Assembly: GCF_038051995.1 (NCBI RefSeq)
Contig: NZ_CP150290.1
Coordinates: 6,113,001-6,177,000 of the forward strand
Length of the DNA stretch: 64,000 nucleotides
Origin: Paenibacillus sp. FSL H8-0537
GTDB taxonomy: Bacteria > Bacillota > Bacilli > Paenibacillales > Paenibacillaceae
Reading direction: 5' to 3'
Below are positions 40,344 through 49,971 of the stretch, one piece after another. A program made the position numbers and the translations under genes. Positions within the stretch are counted from its first letter, which is position 1. Each line of letters begins with the position of its first letter. The notes under the pieces are model-generated. The model was not told where the DNA came from and searched no databases. It worked only from the letters and a program-made list of their open reading frames with translations.

Positions 40344-41303
40344 TTAGTAGAGCCTGCTTTGACCTAACCGTTTCGCAATATGGTTCGCTGCGATCAGAAA
40401 GATAAAGCTGACAACCGTCTTAAACATACCGGCTGCCGTTGCCAAACCATAGTTATTCATCTGCATGCCATATTTCAAAACAAATATATCAAGATTTTCT
40501 GAATAGTCCACGTTCATACTATTGCCGAGCAAGTATTGCGGCTCAAATCCAGATTCAAGAATAAATCCAAGATTCATAATTAATAAAATGACAATGACCG
40601 GTCTCATGCCTGGGAGTGTAATATGCCAAATACGCTGTAAACGTGACGCTCCATCCATTTCTGCCGCCTCATATTGCGCAGGGTCGATCGTTAAAATGGC
40701 AGCAAGATAGATGATGGTGTTCCAGCCTACATTTTTCCATATTTCAGATATCCCTAGAATGCCCCAGAAATATTCTCCTTTACCTAACCAGAGAATAGGC
40801 TGATCAATCAGCTGCAGCTTCAGCAGCAGGATGTTGACAATACCCTCGGGAGAAAGTGCGGTTTGCACAATGTTTGCCGCAACAACCCAGGAAATAAAGT
40901 GAGGTAAGTAGCTAATCGTTTGCACCGTTCTTTTGAAATAAACGTTGCGCAGCTCATTAAGCAGCAGCGCTAATACAATAGCTGTTATGAATCCTAATAC
41001 GAGATTAATGGAACTCATGACAATCGTGTTGCGCAATACGAGATAAAAGGCCTCTTCTTTAAATAAAAACGTGAAGTTATCAAGCCCAACCCATTTTTGA
41101 TCAAAAAGATCCTTAGCCGGCTTGAACTTTTGAAAAGCGATCGTCCAGCCCCAAAGCGGAACGTACTTGAATAAGATGACCCAAGCTAAAAATGGCAAAG
41201 ACATCAGCATGAGCATTTTCTGCTTGGATAGTCTTTTTAATAAGTTTGTTTTGTGCAAGCGGCCAGTAGCCGTTGCTACAATTAGCTCAGTCTGTTTCCC
41301 CAC
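40344..41303 (-). CDS. ABC transporter permease, LplB type (second cluster)
   Basis: A 319-residue MalF-type permease paralogous to that at 18913-19884. The EAA loop is YEAAEMDGASRLQRIWHITLP, and NSMNVDYSENLDIFVLKYG matches its counterpart with few changes. Six membrane segments are expected. Start: GTG with AAAGGAG spaced 9 nt. It lies 24 bp before the LplC-type gene. Confidence 0.92.
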   Translation of the reverse strand: MGKQTELIVATATGRLHKTNLLKRLSKQKMLMLMSLPFLAWVILFKYVPLWGWTIAFQKFKPAKDLFDQKWVGLDNFTFLFKEEAFYLVLRNTIVMSSINLVLGFITAIVLALLLNELRNVYFKRTVQTISYLPHFISWVVAANIVQTALSPEGIVNILLLKLQLIDQPILWLGKGEYFWGILGISEIWKNVGWNTIIYLAAILTIDPAQYEAAEMDGASRLQRIWHITLPGMRPVIVILLIMNLGFILESGFEPQYLLGNSMNVDYSENLDIFVLKYGMQMNNYGLATAAGMFKTVVSFIFLIAANHIAKRLGQSRLY

Positions 41304-41417
41304 TCCAGTTGTCTCCTTTATATATAAATTTTCTAATAATACAAAATTTTGGAATGAAAAGGCGGAGTTAACCCCACCTTTTCATAGCCTCATCTCATAT
41401 TAGATAATTATTCAAGC

Positions 41418-43109
41418 TTACCAATTGCCTGCAACACGTTCCTTCACCTTGTTTGTAATAAATGCTTCAAAGCCAGCAACGTCCAGCTTGCCGAATTCTT
41501 TCACATACTCGTTCCAGATGGATTCATAGGCTGACTTGGATGCAAACACCAGTTTAGGATAGTATTTCTTTTGCAAATCCTCGGATTTTTGATTATAAAT
41601 CTGTTCGGGAGAGCCTTGCTCCTTCAAAATACTCCAAGCAGGATACCATGGTCGTTCCACCGGCTGCGCAAACATCTTGGAGAAGGTTTCCACTTTATAG
41701 GATTCAAGCAATTTGAGATCGCCTTCTGTATAATTCGCAGCCGCTACTTCAGGCTGATTGCCTACACTGTAGGAATTGCCATCCTCAAATACAGAGTTGC
41801 TGCCATAACGCGGCCATTCATAATCAAAATACGCCCATCCGTAAGAACGTTTAAACTGATTATCATTACGATTGGCAAGCTGTTCCTTATCCATCACGAA
41901 GCGGCCTTCTTCGTTCTTGGAGTAGGTTTCACCTTCTTGCCCCCATTGAACCAGCTTCTGATTCTCTTCGGTCAGCAGGTTATCCCAATATTTAATAATA
42001 CGGACAGGGTCCTTTGCACTAACGGAAATCCCGATCCCGCGATTGTTGACAAATGCAGGAGGATCGATGTAAGCATCTTTAATACTTTCGTCGAATACGA
42101 TTGGGAGCCCTACATAACGAAGATCGTCATTGCCAGCAGCCTTAAGGTTGTTGGTAGCATCTCCTGTCTGCCATCCATAGTTGAAGTACCCAAGCACACG
42201 ACCGGAAGTCAGCTTTGCAAGATACTGGTCCTTGTTAGCTGTAAAGGTCTCTGGATCAAGCAAGCCTTTGCTGTTTATATCATTCAATGCAGACAGCCAT
42301 TTCTTCTCGAAATCCGAAGCTGCATACACTTTAGCTTCATGGGTGTTCATATCAACCATTACATTGCCGTCGTTTGGATATCCGGCTAAATGCATAGGCA
42401 CGTTCGTAATGGAGTAGAAATCACCTGACACACCTGCGGAAGTAATGAATCCGATTGTACTTTTACCGTCCATCGTAGGATATTTGGCTTGATATTTCTC
42501 AATCAGCTCAAAATATTGATCGAGTGTCTTCACTTCAGGGTAGCCAAATTCCTTCAATACGCGGCGTTGAATCCAGAAAGCGCCTTGCCCAATGTCCGGC
42601 TCAGTCAAATATCCGTTGACATTGGCGGTATATGGAAGAATATAAATATTTCCGTCCTCGCTCTTGATTTTATCCATGTAATCGCCATATACCCGCTTAA
42701 TGTTCGGGGCATGTTTCTCGATTAAATCATTTAATGGAATAAGCGCTCCTGCATCAATCAGCTTCTCAAGCTCCGCAACTGGAGATATAACGTCGGGATA
42801 TTCTCCCCCGGCAATCATAACACCAGACTTTGTGCTCGCATCGCCGACGACAAATTCCATCTTCCAGTCAACACCTGTTTGTTGCTCGAGCACCTTGCCG
42901 ATGGTCGTGTCGCTGGCAAGCACATCCTTGTTTGAGCCGAAGCCAAAGTAAGTAAAGGTTACCGGCTCTGTACTTACTTCGGAGCCCTCCGTCTTACCTG
43001 CCTCATTGTTACCAGCGTTCTTTTCTCCACCATTGCTGCAGCCTGCAATAAGCAGTGCCGAAGCCATTATAATTGCCATACTTGTCTTTAGCCATTTCTT
43101 GTTGATCAT
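41418..43109 (-). CDS. Extracellular oligosaccharide-binding lipoprotein, LplA type (second cluster)
   Basis: A 563-residue binding lipoprotein, full-length paralogue of that at 19923-21629. The lipobox LIAGC gives Cys24. Shared blocks include VTFTYFGFGSNKDVLASD, LPYTANVNGYLTEP, AFWIQRRVLKEFGYPEVKTL and RPWYPAWSILKEQGSPEQIY. Differences are spread evenly, which suggests an old duplication and different substrates. Start: the ATG at 43109 after AGAGGGGA; the longer frame upstream has no signal for starting. A cre-like site lies 30 bp upstream. Confidence 0.92.
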   Translation of the reverse strand: MINKKWLKTSMAIIMASALLIAGCSNGGEKNAGNNEAGKTEGSEVSTEPVTFTYFGFGSNKDVLASDTTIGKVLEQQTGVDWKMEFVVGDASTKSGVMIAGGEYPDVISPVAELEKLIDAGALIPLNDLIEKHAPNIKRVYGDYMDKIKSEDGNIYILPYTANVNGYLTEPDIGQGAFWIQRRVLKEFGYPEVKTLDQYFELIEKYQAKYPTMDGKSTIGFITSAGVSGDFYSITNVPMHLAGYPNDGNVMVDMNTHEAKVYAASDFEKKWLSALNDINSKGLLDPETFTANKDQYLAKLTSGRVLGYFNYGWQTGDATNNLKAAGNDDLRYVGLPIVFDESIKDAYIDPPAFVNNRGIGISVSAKDPVRIIKYWDNLLTEENQKLVQWGQEGETYSKNEEGRFVMDKEQLANRNDNQFKRSYGWAYFDYEWPRYGSNSVFEDGNSYSVGNQPEVAAANYTEGDLKLLESYKVETFSKMFAQPVERPWYPAWSILKEQGSPEQIYNQKSEDLQKKYYPKLVFASKSAYESIWNEYVKEFGKLDVAGFEAFITNKVKERVAGNW

Positions 43110-43138
43110 TACTTTGTCCCCTCTCTTGCAACAATAAT

Positions 43139-43152
43139 TGTAAGCACTTTCA
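43139..43152 (-). promoter_or_regulatory. cre-like site upstream of the second LplA-type gene
   Basis: On the minus strand TGAAAGTGCTTACA matches the cre consensus at 13 of 14 positions (T for C at position 7). It occupies the same place, between kinase and lipoprotein genes, as the palindromic site in the first cluster. Confidence 0.55.
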
Positions 43153-43232
43153 TTATAAAAGAAATGAGGGCGCAATGTTACACCGCAAACCTTAGAATGT
43201 TCTTTGTAAAGTAAAGGATCTGACCGGCTAAT

Positions 43233-44981
43233 TTAATGATTTGCATTACCCATTGGCAAGCGCAGCATAATACGTGTGCCTTTCCCCGCATGGCTGTCTA
43301 TCGTGTAATCAAACGAATCTCCATAACAAAGCTTCAAGCGTGTTAACACATTTTTCATGCCTACCGAATCGCCCATTGTAACGTCCTCGGAAAAGTAATG
43401 ATGCAGCTCCTCCAGTTTTTCTTCGCTCATGCCGCCTCCATTATCGGCAATAACAAATAAAATCCGTCCCTTGTCTTGTCCAATTTGAATGGTAATAAAG
43501 CCTATTCCGGGACTGCTTTCAACGCCGTGAATGCTGGCATTTTCTACGAAGGGCAACAAAGTCATTTTCGGTATTTCATATTCCAGTAAGGATTGTTCAA
43601 CAGCAATCTGGAACTGCAGCTTATTGTCAAACCGATACTTTTGGATTTCCAGAAAGCTTTCAATCAATTCCAGTTCATCACGTATCGTAACGAAGCTGCG
43701 CTTCCACGAAATCGACTTGCGGAATATTTTAGCCATATTATGAATGGTGTTGGCCGTTTCTGATTCTCCCTTCATCAGGCTTCGCATACGGACCGTTTCC
43801 AGTGCATTAAACAAAAAATGAGGATTGATTTGGCTGTGCAGCGCATGAAGCTGTGCTTGTCTTTGACGTATTTCCAGCTCCTTTTTTTGGATATCCGCTA
43901 CATAAACATCATTAATCAAATTTTCTATTCGCTCGCTCATACGATTAAATTCAACGGCAAGCTCGCCAATCTCATCCCGTTCCCGATTATAGGGGATTCT
44001 TCCAATCGTTTTGTTCCTCACTGACTTCATGTGCACTAAAATATCTTTTATTCGCGAATGGATGGAACGGGATACCATGATGATGATGAGGGTAGGGACA
44101 AGAAAATTTATGATCGCGAACCACAAAATAAACTGTCCTGACTGTCGCACCTCATACAATATCTTCTTTTCATCCATTACGCCATATAACGTCCAGCCTT
44201 CCATATAACGTCTATCATGATATTGCTTTTGGATGACAATCGGCTCATCTGGCTTTTTAATCTCATTGACCGTCCATTTGTCGCCTGCCGCTAGCTGGTC
44301 GCCCAACTGCCCATTAACTAGATGGCTGTAGCGAACCTGATTGCTTGGATCCAAAATATAGATATCGCCCTCAAAGCTGGAGAGTGCTATTAATTGAGCA
44401 ATGTACTCCATGTTTAAATCAATCTTTATTATATGCTCGTAGGCTTGATCACGCTGATCTGATATTTTTTGAATGACACTGATGTTGTCCGGCGTTACAT
44501 GCAAAAACGGATACGTATTGCTGTAATCTTCCACATGCTGATACCAGTCGCTGGCCCGGATCGCATCATCAAGCTTGACTATATCGCCAGAGACCAAAAT
44601 AGTCGGATTATCACTCATGATGACAGCCGAGCTCAGCATTTTATATTCCTTGTCCGAACGGTTGAAAATGTTGGAAATGGATGCAAGCGACTCGATATAT
44701 TGATCGTAGGTTTTATATTCTGTATTCAGATGATGGATCAGCGATTTATCAATGGAATACAAATAGGTAATGCCTGCGGCATCATCAATGGCGACGCCAA
44801 GTTCTTTTTTCATCTGCGTAATTGCCAGTTCCGCGTCTGCCTTCTTCTGATTTTTTATTTTAGTGGTCATGACGTTGTAAAACATAATATTCGTCAGCAC
44901 AATGGGAATAAATACGCAAACGATATAGATGAAAATCAGCTTGTTTCGCAGCTTTAAATGATGCAGACTAAATTTGAACAC
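43233..44981 (-). CDS. Sensor histidine kinase, YesM family (second cluster)
   Basis: A 582-residue membrane kinase paralogous to that at 21755-23485. It has two membrane helices (about 12-32 and 285-305) around an extracytoplasmic sensor domain, a HAMP domain, the phosphoacceptor His in INPHFLFNALETVRMRS, and ATPase boxes ENASIHGVESS and DNGGGMS. The sensor part differs more from its paralogue than the kinase part does, so the signals may differ. Start: GTG 9 nt after AAGGAGG. The regulator gene ends 14 bp upstream. Confidence 0.92.
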   Translation of the reverse strand: MFKFSLHHLKLRNKLIFIYIVCVFIPIVLTNIMFYNVMTTKIKNQKKADAELAITQMKKELGVAIDDAAGITYLYSIDKSLIHHLNTEYKTYDQYIESLASISNIFNRSDKEYKMLSSAVIMSDNPTILVSGDIVKLDDAIRASDWYQHVEDYSNTYPFLHVTPDNISVIQKISDQRDQAYEHIIKIDLNMEYIAQLIALSSFEGDIYILDPSNQVRYSHLVNGQLGDQLAAGDKWTVNEIKKPDEPIVIQKQYHDRRYMEGWTLYGVMDEKKILYEVRQSGQFILWFAIINFLVPTLIIIMVSRSIHSRIKDILVHMKSVRNKTIGRIPYNRERDEIGELAVEFNRMSERIENLINDVYVADIQKKELEIRQRQAQLHALHSQINPHFLFNALETVRMRSLMKGESETANTIHNMAKIFRKSISWKRSFVTIRDELELIESFLEIQKYRFDNKLQFQIAVEQSLLEYEIPKMTLLPFVENASIHGVESSPGIGFITIQIGQDKGRILFVIADNGGGMSEEKLEELHHYFSEDVTMGDSVGMKNVLTRLKLCYGDSFDYTIDSHAGKGTRIMLRLPMGNANH

Positions 44982-44995
44982 CCCGCATAGCCTCC

Positions 44996-46561
44996 TTATT
45001 TTCTGCCAATAATCTTATTGCGATAATCTGTCGGAGTCATTTTTTCCAATTTTTCAAATTGTGTTGCAAAGTAATCCGAATTCGGAAATCCAACGAGCTC
45101 TGCGATTTTATACATACGGTTGTTCGTTTGCCGCAGCAGCCGCTTGGCTTCTTCAATGCGCAGTGAAAGCAAATACTCATTAAAATACATGCCATAGCTT
45201 TTGCGAAAGAGCTGACCGAGATAAACTGGATTCATATAAAATTTTGCTGCGATTCCTTTCAAATTTATATTATCCGTAAAATTAGCATCAATATATTTTT
45301 TTATTTTCTCAATGCTGCCCTTTCCTTTTTCACTTCGCTTTGCGGCTATATAGCCAGCCGATTCTTCTACAAAACGCAAGCATATATGCCGAAGCTGATT
45401 CAGGTTGCGGTATTTATTTCGCCAATCCAGTAGCTCATTCAGCAGCAGCAGCTCCTTCTCGTCCCCTTCAAATTGTCTGATGGTGTTTATGACCGCAATA
45501 ATACTCCGTCTGATGGTATTGGCGACCGCGTCTGGAGCAAAACGCAATTGCTGAAATTGTTCAAAAATAGTATGGATGACAGCCTCATAGCCCTCACGCA
45601 CATTCTCTTCCATCTCGGTAATCAATTTGCTGTGCAATTCTTCATCTACGTCAAAATAATATAAGGACAGCGGGAGCATCTCAGAAGCCATTATAATACC
45701 GCGCGAGCCTGCAGCAAAACGGTAATTCAGGCATTGGTTTGCGCTGCTCCCAGACTGGTCAATGCGCTTAAGATGCTCCTCCCTGCTTCCGATGAATAAG
45801 CTTATCGTCGTTCCCAGCTCTTTCTCAAGCATATCCAGCAGCCAGGCATAAGCCGTATGCTCGTTATCGCCCCATTGCATTAGCCATGCTTGTGGGACAA
45901 TAAGTCCATACTGATTGTTCTCGCGCACATGAACGAGCGGAAGCGTCCCTTCGCGCTGCATATACCGCTGAAGCGCCGTCTGCATGGCCGGTAAATAATC
46001 GAATGATCCGGGTAGCTGCATATCCTGTATTTCTGCAATGACATAAGTGTAAGGAGAAGCGGCCGGAAGCTGCAAGATATGGGAAATTTGCTGAATGACC
46101 TGGTCGTTGGGCTCTGTCTGCAGCAAGGTTGCGATGATGGTCTCAGCGAGCGGTTTCTCTCCTGTATATGACAACAGCTGCATTTGATTCAGCGTATTTT
46201 CCACCTTTTTCAAAGTGGCGCCCAGTTCTTTCTTGTCCACTGGCTTCAAAATATAATCCGATACATTGTAGCGCAAGGCTTGCTGTGCATAAGTAAAATC
46301 ATGATGACCGCTTATAATGATAAATAACGGCTGATGGTCTCCCTCCTCCTTCACATGCTTGATCAGCTCGAGACCATCGAGCATAGGCATCCTAATATCA
46401 ACAATAACCAGATTAGGCTTCAGTCGTTCAATTAGCTCAATAGCTTGCTTTCCGTTTTCTGCTTCTCCGCATATTTCGAATTGCATGGCGGCCCAATTCA
46501 TTAAATTGATCAGGCCCTTTCGCACAAATATTTCGTCATCCACAATGAGCACCTTATACAT
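44996..46561 (-). CDS. Response regulator, YesN family (second cluster)
   Basis: A 521-residue regulator, the same length as its paralogue at 23489-25054. The receiver domain has the phosphoacceptor Asp55 in VIVDIRMP and Lys in YILKPVDKKE. The C-terminal AraC-type domain includes IKKYIDANFTDNINLKGIA and VGFPNSDYFATQFEK. Start: the ATG at 46561 after GAGGAGG; a frame extending to 46726 runs through the promoter region and is not used. It is the first gene of the second cluster. Confidence 0.92.
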   Translation of the reverse strand: MYKVLIVDDEIFVRKGLINLMNWAAMQFEICGEAENGKQAIELIERLKPNLVIVDIRMPMLDGLELIKHVKEEGDHQPLFIIISGHHDFTYAQQALRYNVSDYILKPVDKKELGATLKKVENTLNQMQLLSYTGEKPLAETIIATLLQTEPNDQVIQQISHILQLPAASPYTYVIAEIQDMQLPGSFDYLPAMQTALQRYMQREGTLPLVHVRENNQYGLIVPQAWLMQWGDNEHTAYAWLLDMLEKELGTTISLFIGSREEHLKRIDQSGSSANQCLNYRFAAGSRGIIMASEMLPLSLYYFDVDEELHSKLITEMEENVREGYEAVIHTIFEQFQQLRFAPDAVANTIRRSIIAVINTIRQFEGDEKELLLLNELLDWRNKYRNLNQLRHICLRFVEESAGYIAAKRSEKGKGSIEKIKKYIDANFTDNINLKGIAAKFYMNPVYLGQLFRKSYGMYFNEYLLSLRIEEAKRLLRQTNNRMYKIAELVGFPNSDYFATQFEKLEKMTPTDYRNKIIGRK

Positions 46562-46656
46562 AGCTGATCCTCCTCTTAACGTGCAGCCTTGCTTTTCATC
46601 ATATAATGGTGTACAGCTTAAAATGATCGCCCGTTTTTCGCTTGCTATAAAGTATA

Positions 46657-46670
46657 CTTTATCGTTTACA
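46657..46670 (-). promoter_or_regulatory. Weak cre-like site upstream of the second yesN-like gene
   Basis: On the minus strand TGTAAACGATAAAG matches the cre consensus at 12 of 14 positions, failing at the last two. It lies 95 bp before the start codon. Confidence 0.35.
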
Positions 46671-46816
46671 ATTCTCCTAGTGAAGAGAAGTTGCAGGCCC
46701 ATTTTGCAAATCACACTAAGCACCAACCCGATGGCCGGTTATGAGAAGGATCAAATCGCTGAAGCCTTTGGCCTGGACAAAGTATGGATTCTGCTGTTAA
46801 TCCTTATCATTCACGC
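46671..46816. other. Gene-free stretch upstream of the second Lpl-type cluster
   Basis: With 46562-46670 this forms a 350-bp gap that holds the regulator's promoter region. A plus-strand frame covering it has no ribosome binding site or recognisable product. Confidence 0.35.
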
Positions 46817-46866
46817 AAAAAGATCGGTTTCAGATCACGTCTAAGTGATCCAAAACCGACCTTTTA
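46817..46866. terminator. Terminator after the DUF6273 gene
   Basis: AAAAAGATCGGTTT and AAACCGACCTTTT form the outer stem and GATCAC/GTGATC the inner stem. T-runs occur on both sides, so it may act in both directions. Confidence 0.8.
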
Positions 46867-46912
46867 TTGTTTAAGCGATACATGTGCAAACACGGACATC
46901 CGTTGATAAAAA

Positions 46913-47605
46913 CTACGGAACGATTACCTTCAATGCGGGGCGCACACCGTCACGAGCTAAGTTAACAAGACCATAGCTGCGTACACTGCTGCGTGGACCA
47001 ATAAAATACGCACGTGAAGAATTAACAGGTTGGGTTCGCAGCCACCACCAAGAGCAGCCTGATTTTTCACCATTTTCGATAATATAGTCCGCTTTGACCG
47101 TCTTATCATACACATACAAGTGACAGCCATCTGCCTTTTTTATTTTGGAAAATCCCGTTCCTATTGCTCGACGTTTCGCGCTTAAAGCGACTTCATCATG
47201 TTTGTAGGTCAGTTCTCGCACCTCCGAGACACTGAGCAGAAAAACTTTGTCAAACGTGTCTGCACTTCCCTCTCCATTATCCGTACAATACGCAGTCTGG
47301 ATGAACCTCTTCTCGGAGTCGTTAAACGCGGTATTATAAAACTCATCGTTCAGCCACTTACGCATATCAGAACTATGCCACGAGATATCGACAAATTCAC
47401 TATGATACCGCCTGCAGTCTAAAATGAACTCGCTCAACAGGAATAGCTCGCTGCCTGAATTTTGCAGCACCCGCCACATGATTGGCGTTCTGTCTGTGCC
47501 ATCCGCCGCTTGCGGATACGTGCCGAAAGTAAGGAGTGCGCCGGGCTCTGCGTTCCGAAATGGCGTGCAAGCCAAATCAACATTTTCCACGAGGATCTTC
47601 TCCAT
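46913..47605 (-). CDS. DUF6273 domain-containing protein
   Basis: A 230-residue protein without signal peptide or membrane segment. The domain features are ITWR-like PIMWRVLQNSGSELFLLSE, DMRKWLNDEFYNTAFND, TAYCTDNGEG, DKVFLLSVSEVREL, CSWWWLRTQP and the C-terminal DGVRPALKV. These resemble DUF6273, found in many Firmicute proteins of unknown function. No strong ribosome binding site precedes the ATG, which lies 32 bp after the heme O synthase gene, so it may be read through from it. No function can be given. Confidence 0.8.
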   Translation of the reverse strand: MEKILVENVDLACTPFRNAEPGALLTFGTYPQAADGTDRTPIMWRVLQNSGSELFLLSEFILDCRRYHSEFVDISWHSSDMRKWLNDEFYNTAFNDSEKRFIQTAYCTDNGEGSADTFDKVFLLSVSEVRELTYKHDEVALSAKRRAIGTGFSKIKKADGCHLYVYDKTVKADYIIENGEKSGCSWWWLRTQPVNSSRAYFIGPRSSVRSYGLVNLARDGVRPALKVIVP

Positions 47606-47637
47606 TCGTTTTAACTAACGTAATAGCTCAAATCGTT

Positions 47638-48561
47638 CTACTGAAATAGAGGAGCACCCAAGGAGTAGCCGACGATCATCAGCAACAGTATCGTAATGTG
47701 GTTGAGCGAGAATATGAACATCGAACGCGCCCACTTTTCCTCTGGCTTCCGCCGATATCCGTCGACGCTCAGGATCAGCCAGATCAAGCTCAGCAGCGCA
47801 TTCGCCGCAGCGATATAAGGATTAAAGGACCAGAACAAGAAGCTGCAAAGGAACAACGCAACCAGATATACGTTCATCTGCACGTACGTTCTCCGAATAC
47901 CCTTGACGACCGGCAGCATCGGGATGTTAGCCGCCCGGTATTCCTCCATACGACGAATTCCAATGGCATAAAAATGCGGCATTTGCCAAATCACCATTAA
48001 CAGGAACAACGCCATTGCGCCAGGGTGAAAAATGTCAGGTGAAATCGCGGCCCAGCCGATCAGCGGAGGCATCGCACCCGACAAGCTTCCCACCTCCGTA
48101 TTATAGATCGTTCTGCGCTTCGTCCACATGGTATAAGGCACGACATAGAGGAATAATCCCAGAAAGCCGCAGTAAGCTGCGAGCGGAGAAGAAATATACA
48201 AGGCGACAAGTCCACCTGTGGCGATCCAGATTCCCATGATCAGCCCGCTCCAGAGGTCAACAACTCCTGATACAGTCGGCCTATTTTTCGTCCGTTCCAT
48301 AATGGCGTCGATATCACGATCATATAAATTATTGAAGATGCCAGCCGCTCCAATCACCAAGGCAGATCCGATCAAAGCGAGCACAATGTTGCCGATCTTA
48401 TCGAAGAAAGATAACTGATGAACGTACAGCGCCATGCTAAGCCCTGCGACCATCGCAATGAGGTTCGACTTAATAATGCCAAACTTTATCGTTTCAAAGA
48501 GCACCTTCGTAATGGAGGTGGGTATTCGTTCAATACTCGTTGTATTGCTTTGTATCAACAT
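47638..48561 (-). CDS. ctaB: Protoheme IX farnesyltransferase (heme O synthase)
   Basis: A 307-residue membrane prenyltransferase that adds a farnesyl group to heme B to make heme O for terminal oxidases. The first Asp-rich motif is NNLYDRDIDAIMERTKNRP and the second conserved loop is YTMWTKRRTIYNTEVGSLSGAMPPLIGW; eight or nine membrane segments are expected. Start: the ATG at 48561 with AGGGAGTG upstream; an ATG ten codons earlier has none. Unusually, no other cta/cytochrome oxidase genes adjoin it. A 13-bp tandem repeat lies 33 bp upstream of the start. Confidence 0.93.
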   Translation of the reverse strand: MLIQSNTTSIERIPTSITKVLFETIKFGIIKSNLIAMVAGLSMALYVHQLSFFDKIGNIVLALIGSALVIGAAGIFNNLYDRDIDAIMERTKNRPTVSGVVDLWSGLIMGIWIATGGLVALYISSPLAAYCGFLGLFLYVVPYTMWTKRRTIYNTEVGSLSGAMPPLIGWAAISPDIFHPGAMALFLLMVIWQMPHFYAIGIRRMEEYRAANIPMLPVVKGIRRTYVQMNVYLVALFLCSFLFWSFNPYIAAANALLSLIWLILSVDGYRRKPEEKWARSMFIFSLNHITILLLMIVGYSLGAPLFQ

Positions 48562-48593
48562 GAGAATAACACTCCCTGTATCTGATTTCACTG

Positions 48594-48641
48594 CTATAGG
48601 TCTTTTCTATAGGTCTTTTCTATAGGTCACCTCTATAGGTT
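48594..48641. repeat. 13-bp tandem repeat, 3.7 copies, upstream of ctaB
   Basis: Units CTATAGGTCTTTT, CTATAGGTCTTTT, CTATAGGTCACCT and CTATAGGTT. Read toward ctaB, each unit contains CTATAG, giving several -10-like TATAGA boxes in a row. Copy number could vary by slippage and alter promoter spacing. Confidence 0.8.
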
Positions 48642-48981
48642 ACCATAAAGCATCACTTATTTGCTGCTACTTAATTAACCCTCATGATTCTGTCAAAAAT
48701 CCTTGTCGCTTTCGTGAACAACCCGTTTGCGGGTTCGAGACAGCATGGTCAGCATCTATTATTTATCAATATTATCCGCATGAAAAAACAACCCATCCTC
48801 TGTCGAGATTGGGCTGCTGATACTCGAATAACAGATTCAAAAGCACACTATTGCAACAACACTTTATTGTAATGAATTAATCTTTTGTTGAAAGAAAATA
48901 AAGCTTGGAATAGGCTGAATGAGGTTCTGTTTGTAGAAATGGAAAGGAACCCCTCTATCGTCTTATCCTCACTTATTCTGA
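48642..48981. other. Gene-free stretch between ctaB and the biosynthetic operon
   Basis: About 340 bp. It contains the short palindrome AACCCG-tttg-CGGGTT near 48721 and AT-rich sequence. I see no clear terminator for the operon ending at 48982 and no coding sequence. Confidence 0.4.
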
Positions 48982-49950
48982 TTACATTTTTCTCAAAAGA
49001 AGAATAGCCGCCCCATGATGAACGCTGGCAAAGATTAAGAGCAGCATTTGCCCGCTAAACGTTCGTTCCTCTTGTTCTAGCCCACTTAACGTGACGAATG
49101 GATCGCTCCCCAATAAGTTAATGCATCCCCAACCATTTCTTGCAAGTACGGGCCACCCATACGAGGCTGCCATAGCTCCTGCCTCCATAAGAAAACAAGT
49201 GGAAAGATGCGGCAAAATAACACCGTCTACAGGATGCTTTATCGTTTGCAGCAGCTTTTCTAGCGATTGGATACACCTTATCTCCGCCTCTCGAATGCTC
49301 TCCGAATCCCAAGGCTGTTTCCAGGATCGCTCGATATTCAGCGTTGCATACGCATAATGCTTTACCTGATACTTGCCCTCGGCTGTTCCGAGCCACATGA
49401 TAGCCAAAGCGTCACCCAGCACATAGGATACCGGACGAATACGGGAAAAAGGAAGCAGCGTTGAATCCGCCACTGTTAACAACAGACGCTTTGAATCTCC
49501 TGCTGCAAGCAACGCATGGGACATCTCCATTGCAGAAACGGGGGAGAGACTCCCCTGATGACCTATAGAAAATGGTACTGTGCGATGCATTCCGAGCAGC
49601 TTTTTCATTTTTAATGCAGGCACCATCGTTCTACTTGGCTCGACTGTTTCGTGACAATAGCACACATAGTCCGCCTGACTTGCAGTTTCCGGAGCTTTTT
49701 CTCGAATATATTGGATCAACACATCAGATACAGGCTCACCAAAGATCGGAATCCCGCCCCCCTCTCCCGTTTTCGGCGAAATTTGATCTTCATAACCGTG
49801 TCTGAAGGGAATACCATAATAATCAAACATCCATACGAGCGGATTGCCGAGCTCCTCCTCCTCTGGCAACCGCCACCGCGCATACTCTTGAACAGAAACG
49901 CACCGATCAGGTATATAAACTTGAAGCCCCGAAATAAACAGCTCTTTCAC
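48982..49950 (-). CDS. Divergent KAS III-like protein lacking the catalytic cysteine
   Basis: A 322-residue thiolase-fold protein resembling beta-ketoacyl-ACP synthase III. In FabH the nucleophile lies in a D-I-x-x-A-C-S-G pattern; here the equivalent stretch is FSIGHQGSLSPVSAME, with Ser134 (or Gln/Gly nearby) where Cys is expected. PHLST (His248) may correspond to the PHQAN histidine. The C-terminal Asn loop is hard to place. Such changes are known in non-condensing relatives that transfer or decarboxylate acyl groups. It is the last gene of the long operon, 21 bp after its sister. Start: GTG with GGGAGG. Activity is unknown. Confidence 0.75.
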   Translation of the reverse strand: MKELFISGLQVYIPDRCVSVQEYARWRLPEEEELGNPLVWMFDYYGIPFRHGYEDQISPKTGEGGGIPIFGEPVSDVLIQYIREKAPETASQADYVCYCHETVEPSRTMVPALKMKKLLGMHRTVPFSIGHQGSLSPVSAMEMSHALLAAGDSKRLLLTVADSTLLPFSRIRPVSYVLGDALAIMWLGTAEGKYQVKHYAYATLNIERSWKQPWDSESIREAEIRCIQSLEKLLQTIKHPVDGVILPHLSTCFLMEAGAMAASYGWPVLARNGWGCINLLGSDPFVTLSGLEQEERTFSGQMLLLIFASVHHGAAILLLRKM

Positions 49951-49971
49951 CCATCATTCCTCCCGCCTTGC

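Noticed and set aside
46562-46726. N-terminal extension of the second YesN-like regulator
   Set aside because: The frame is open to 46726, but the strong ribosome binding site and receiver domain start place the start at 46561, and the extension covers the promoter and a cre-like site.
48594-48641. CRISPR array
   Set aside because: The units are 13 bp, directly tandem and without spacers.
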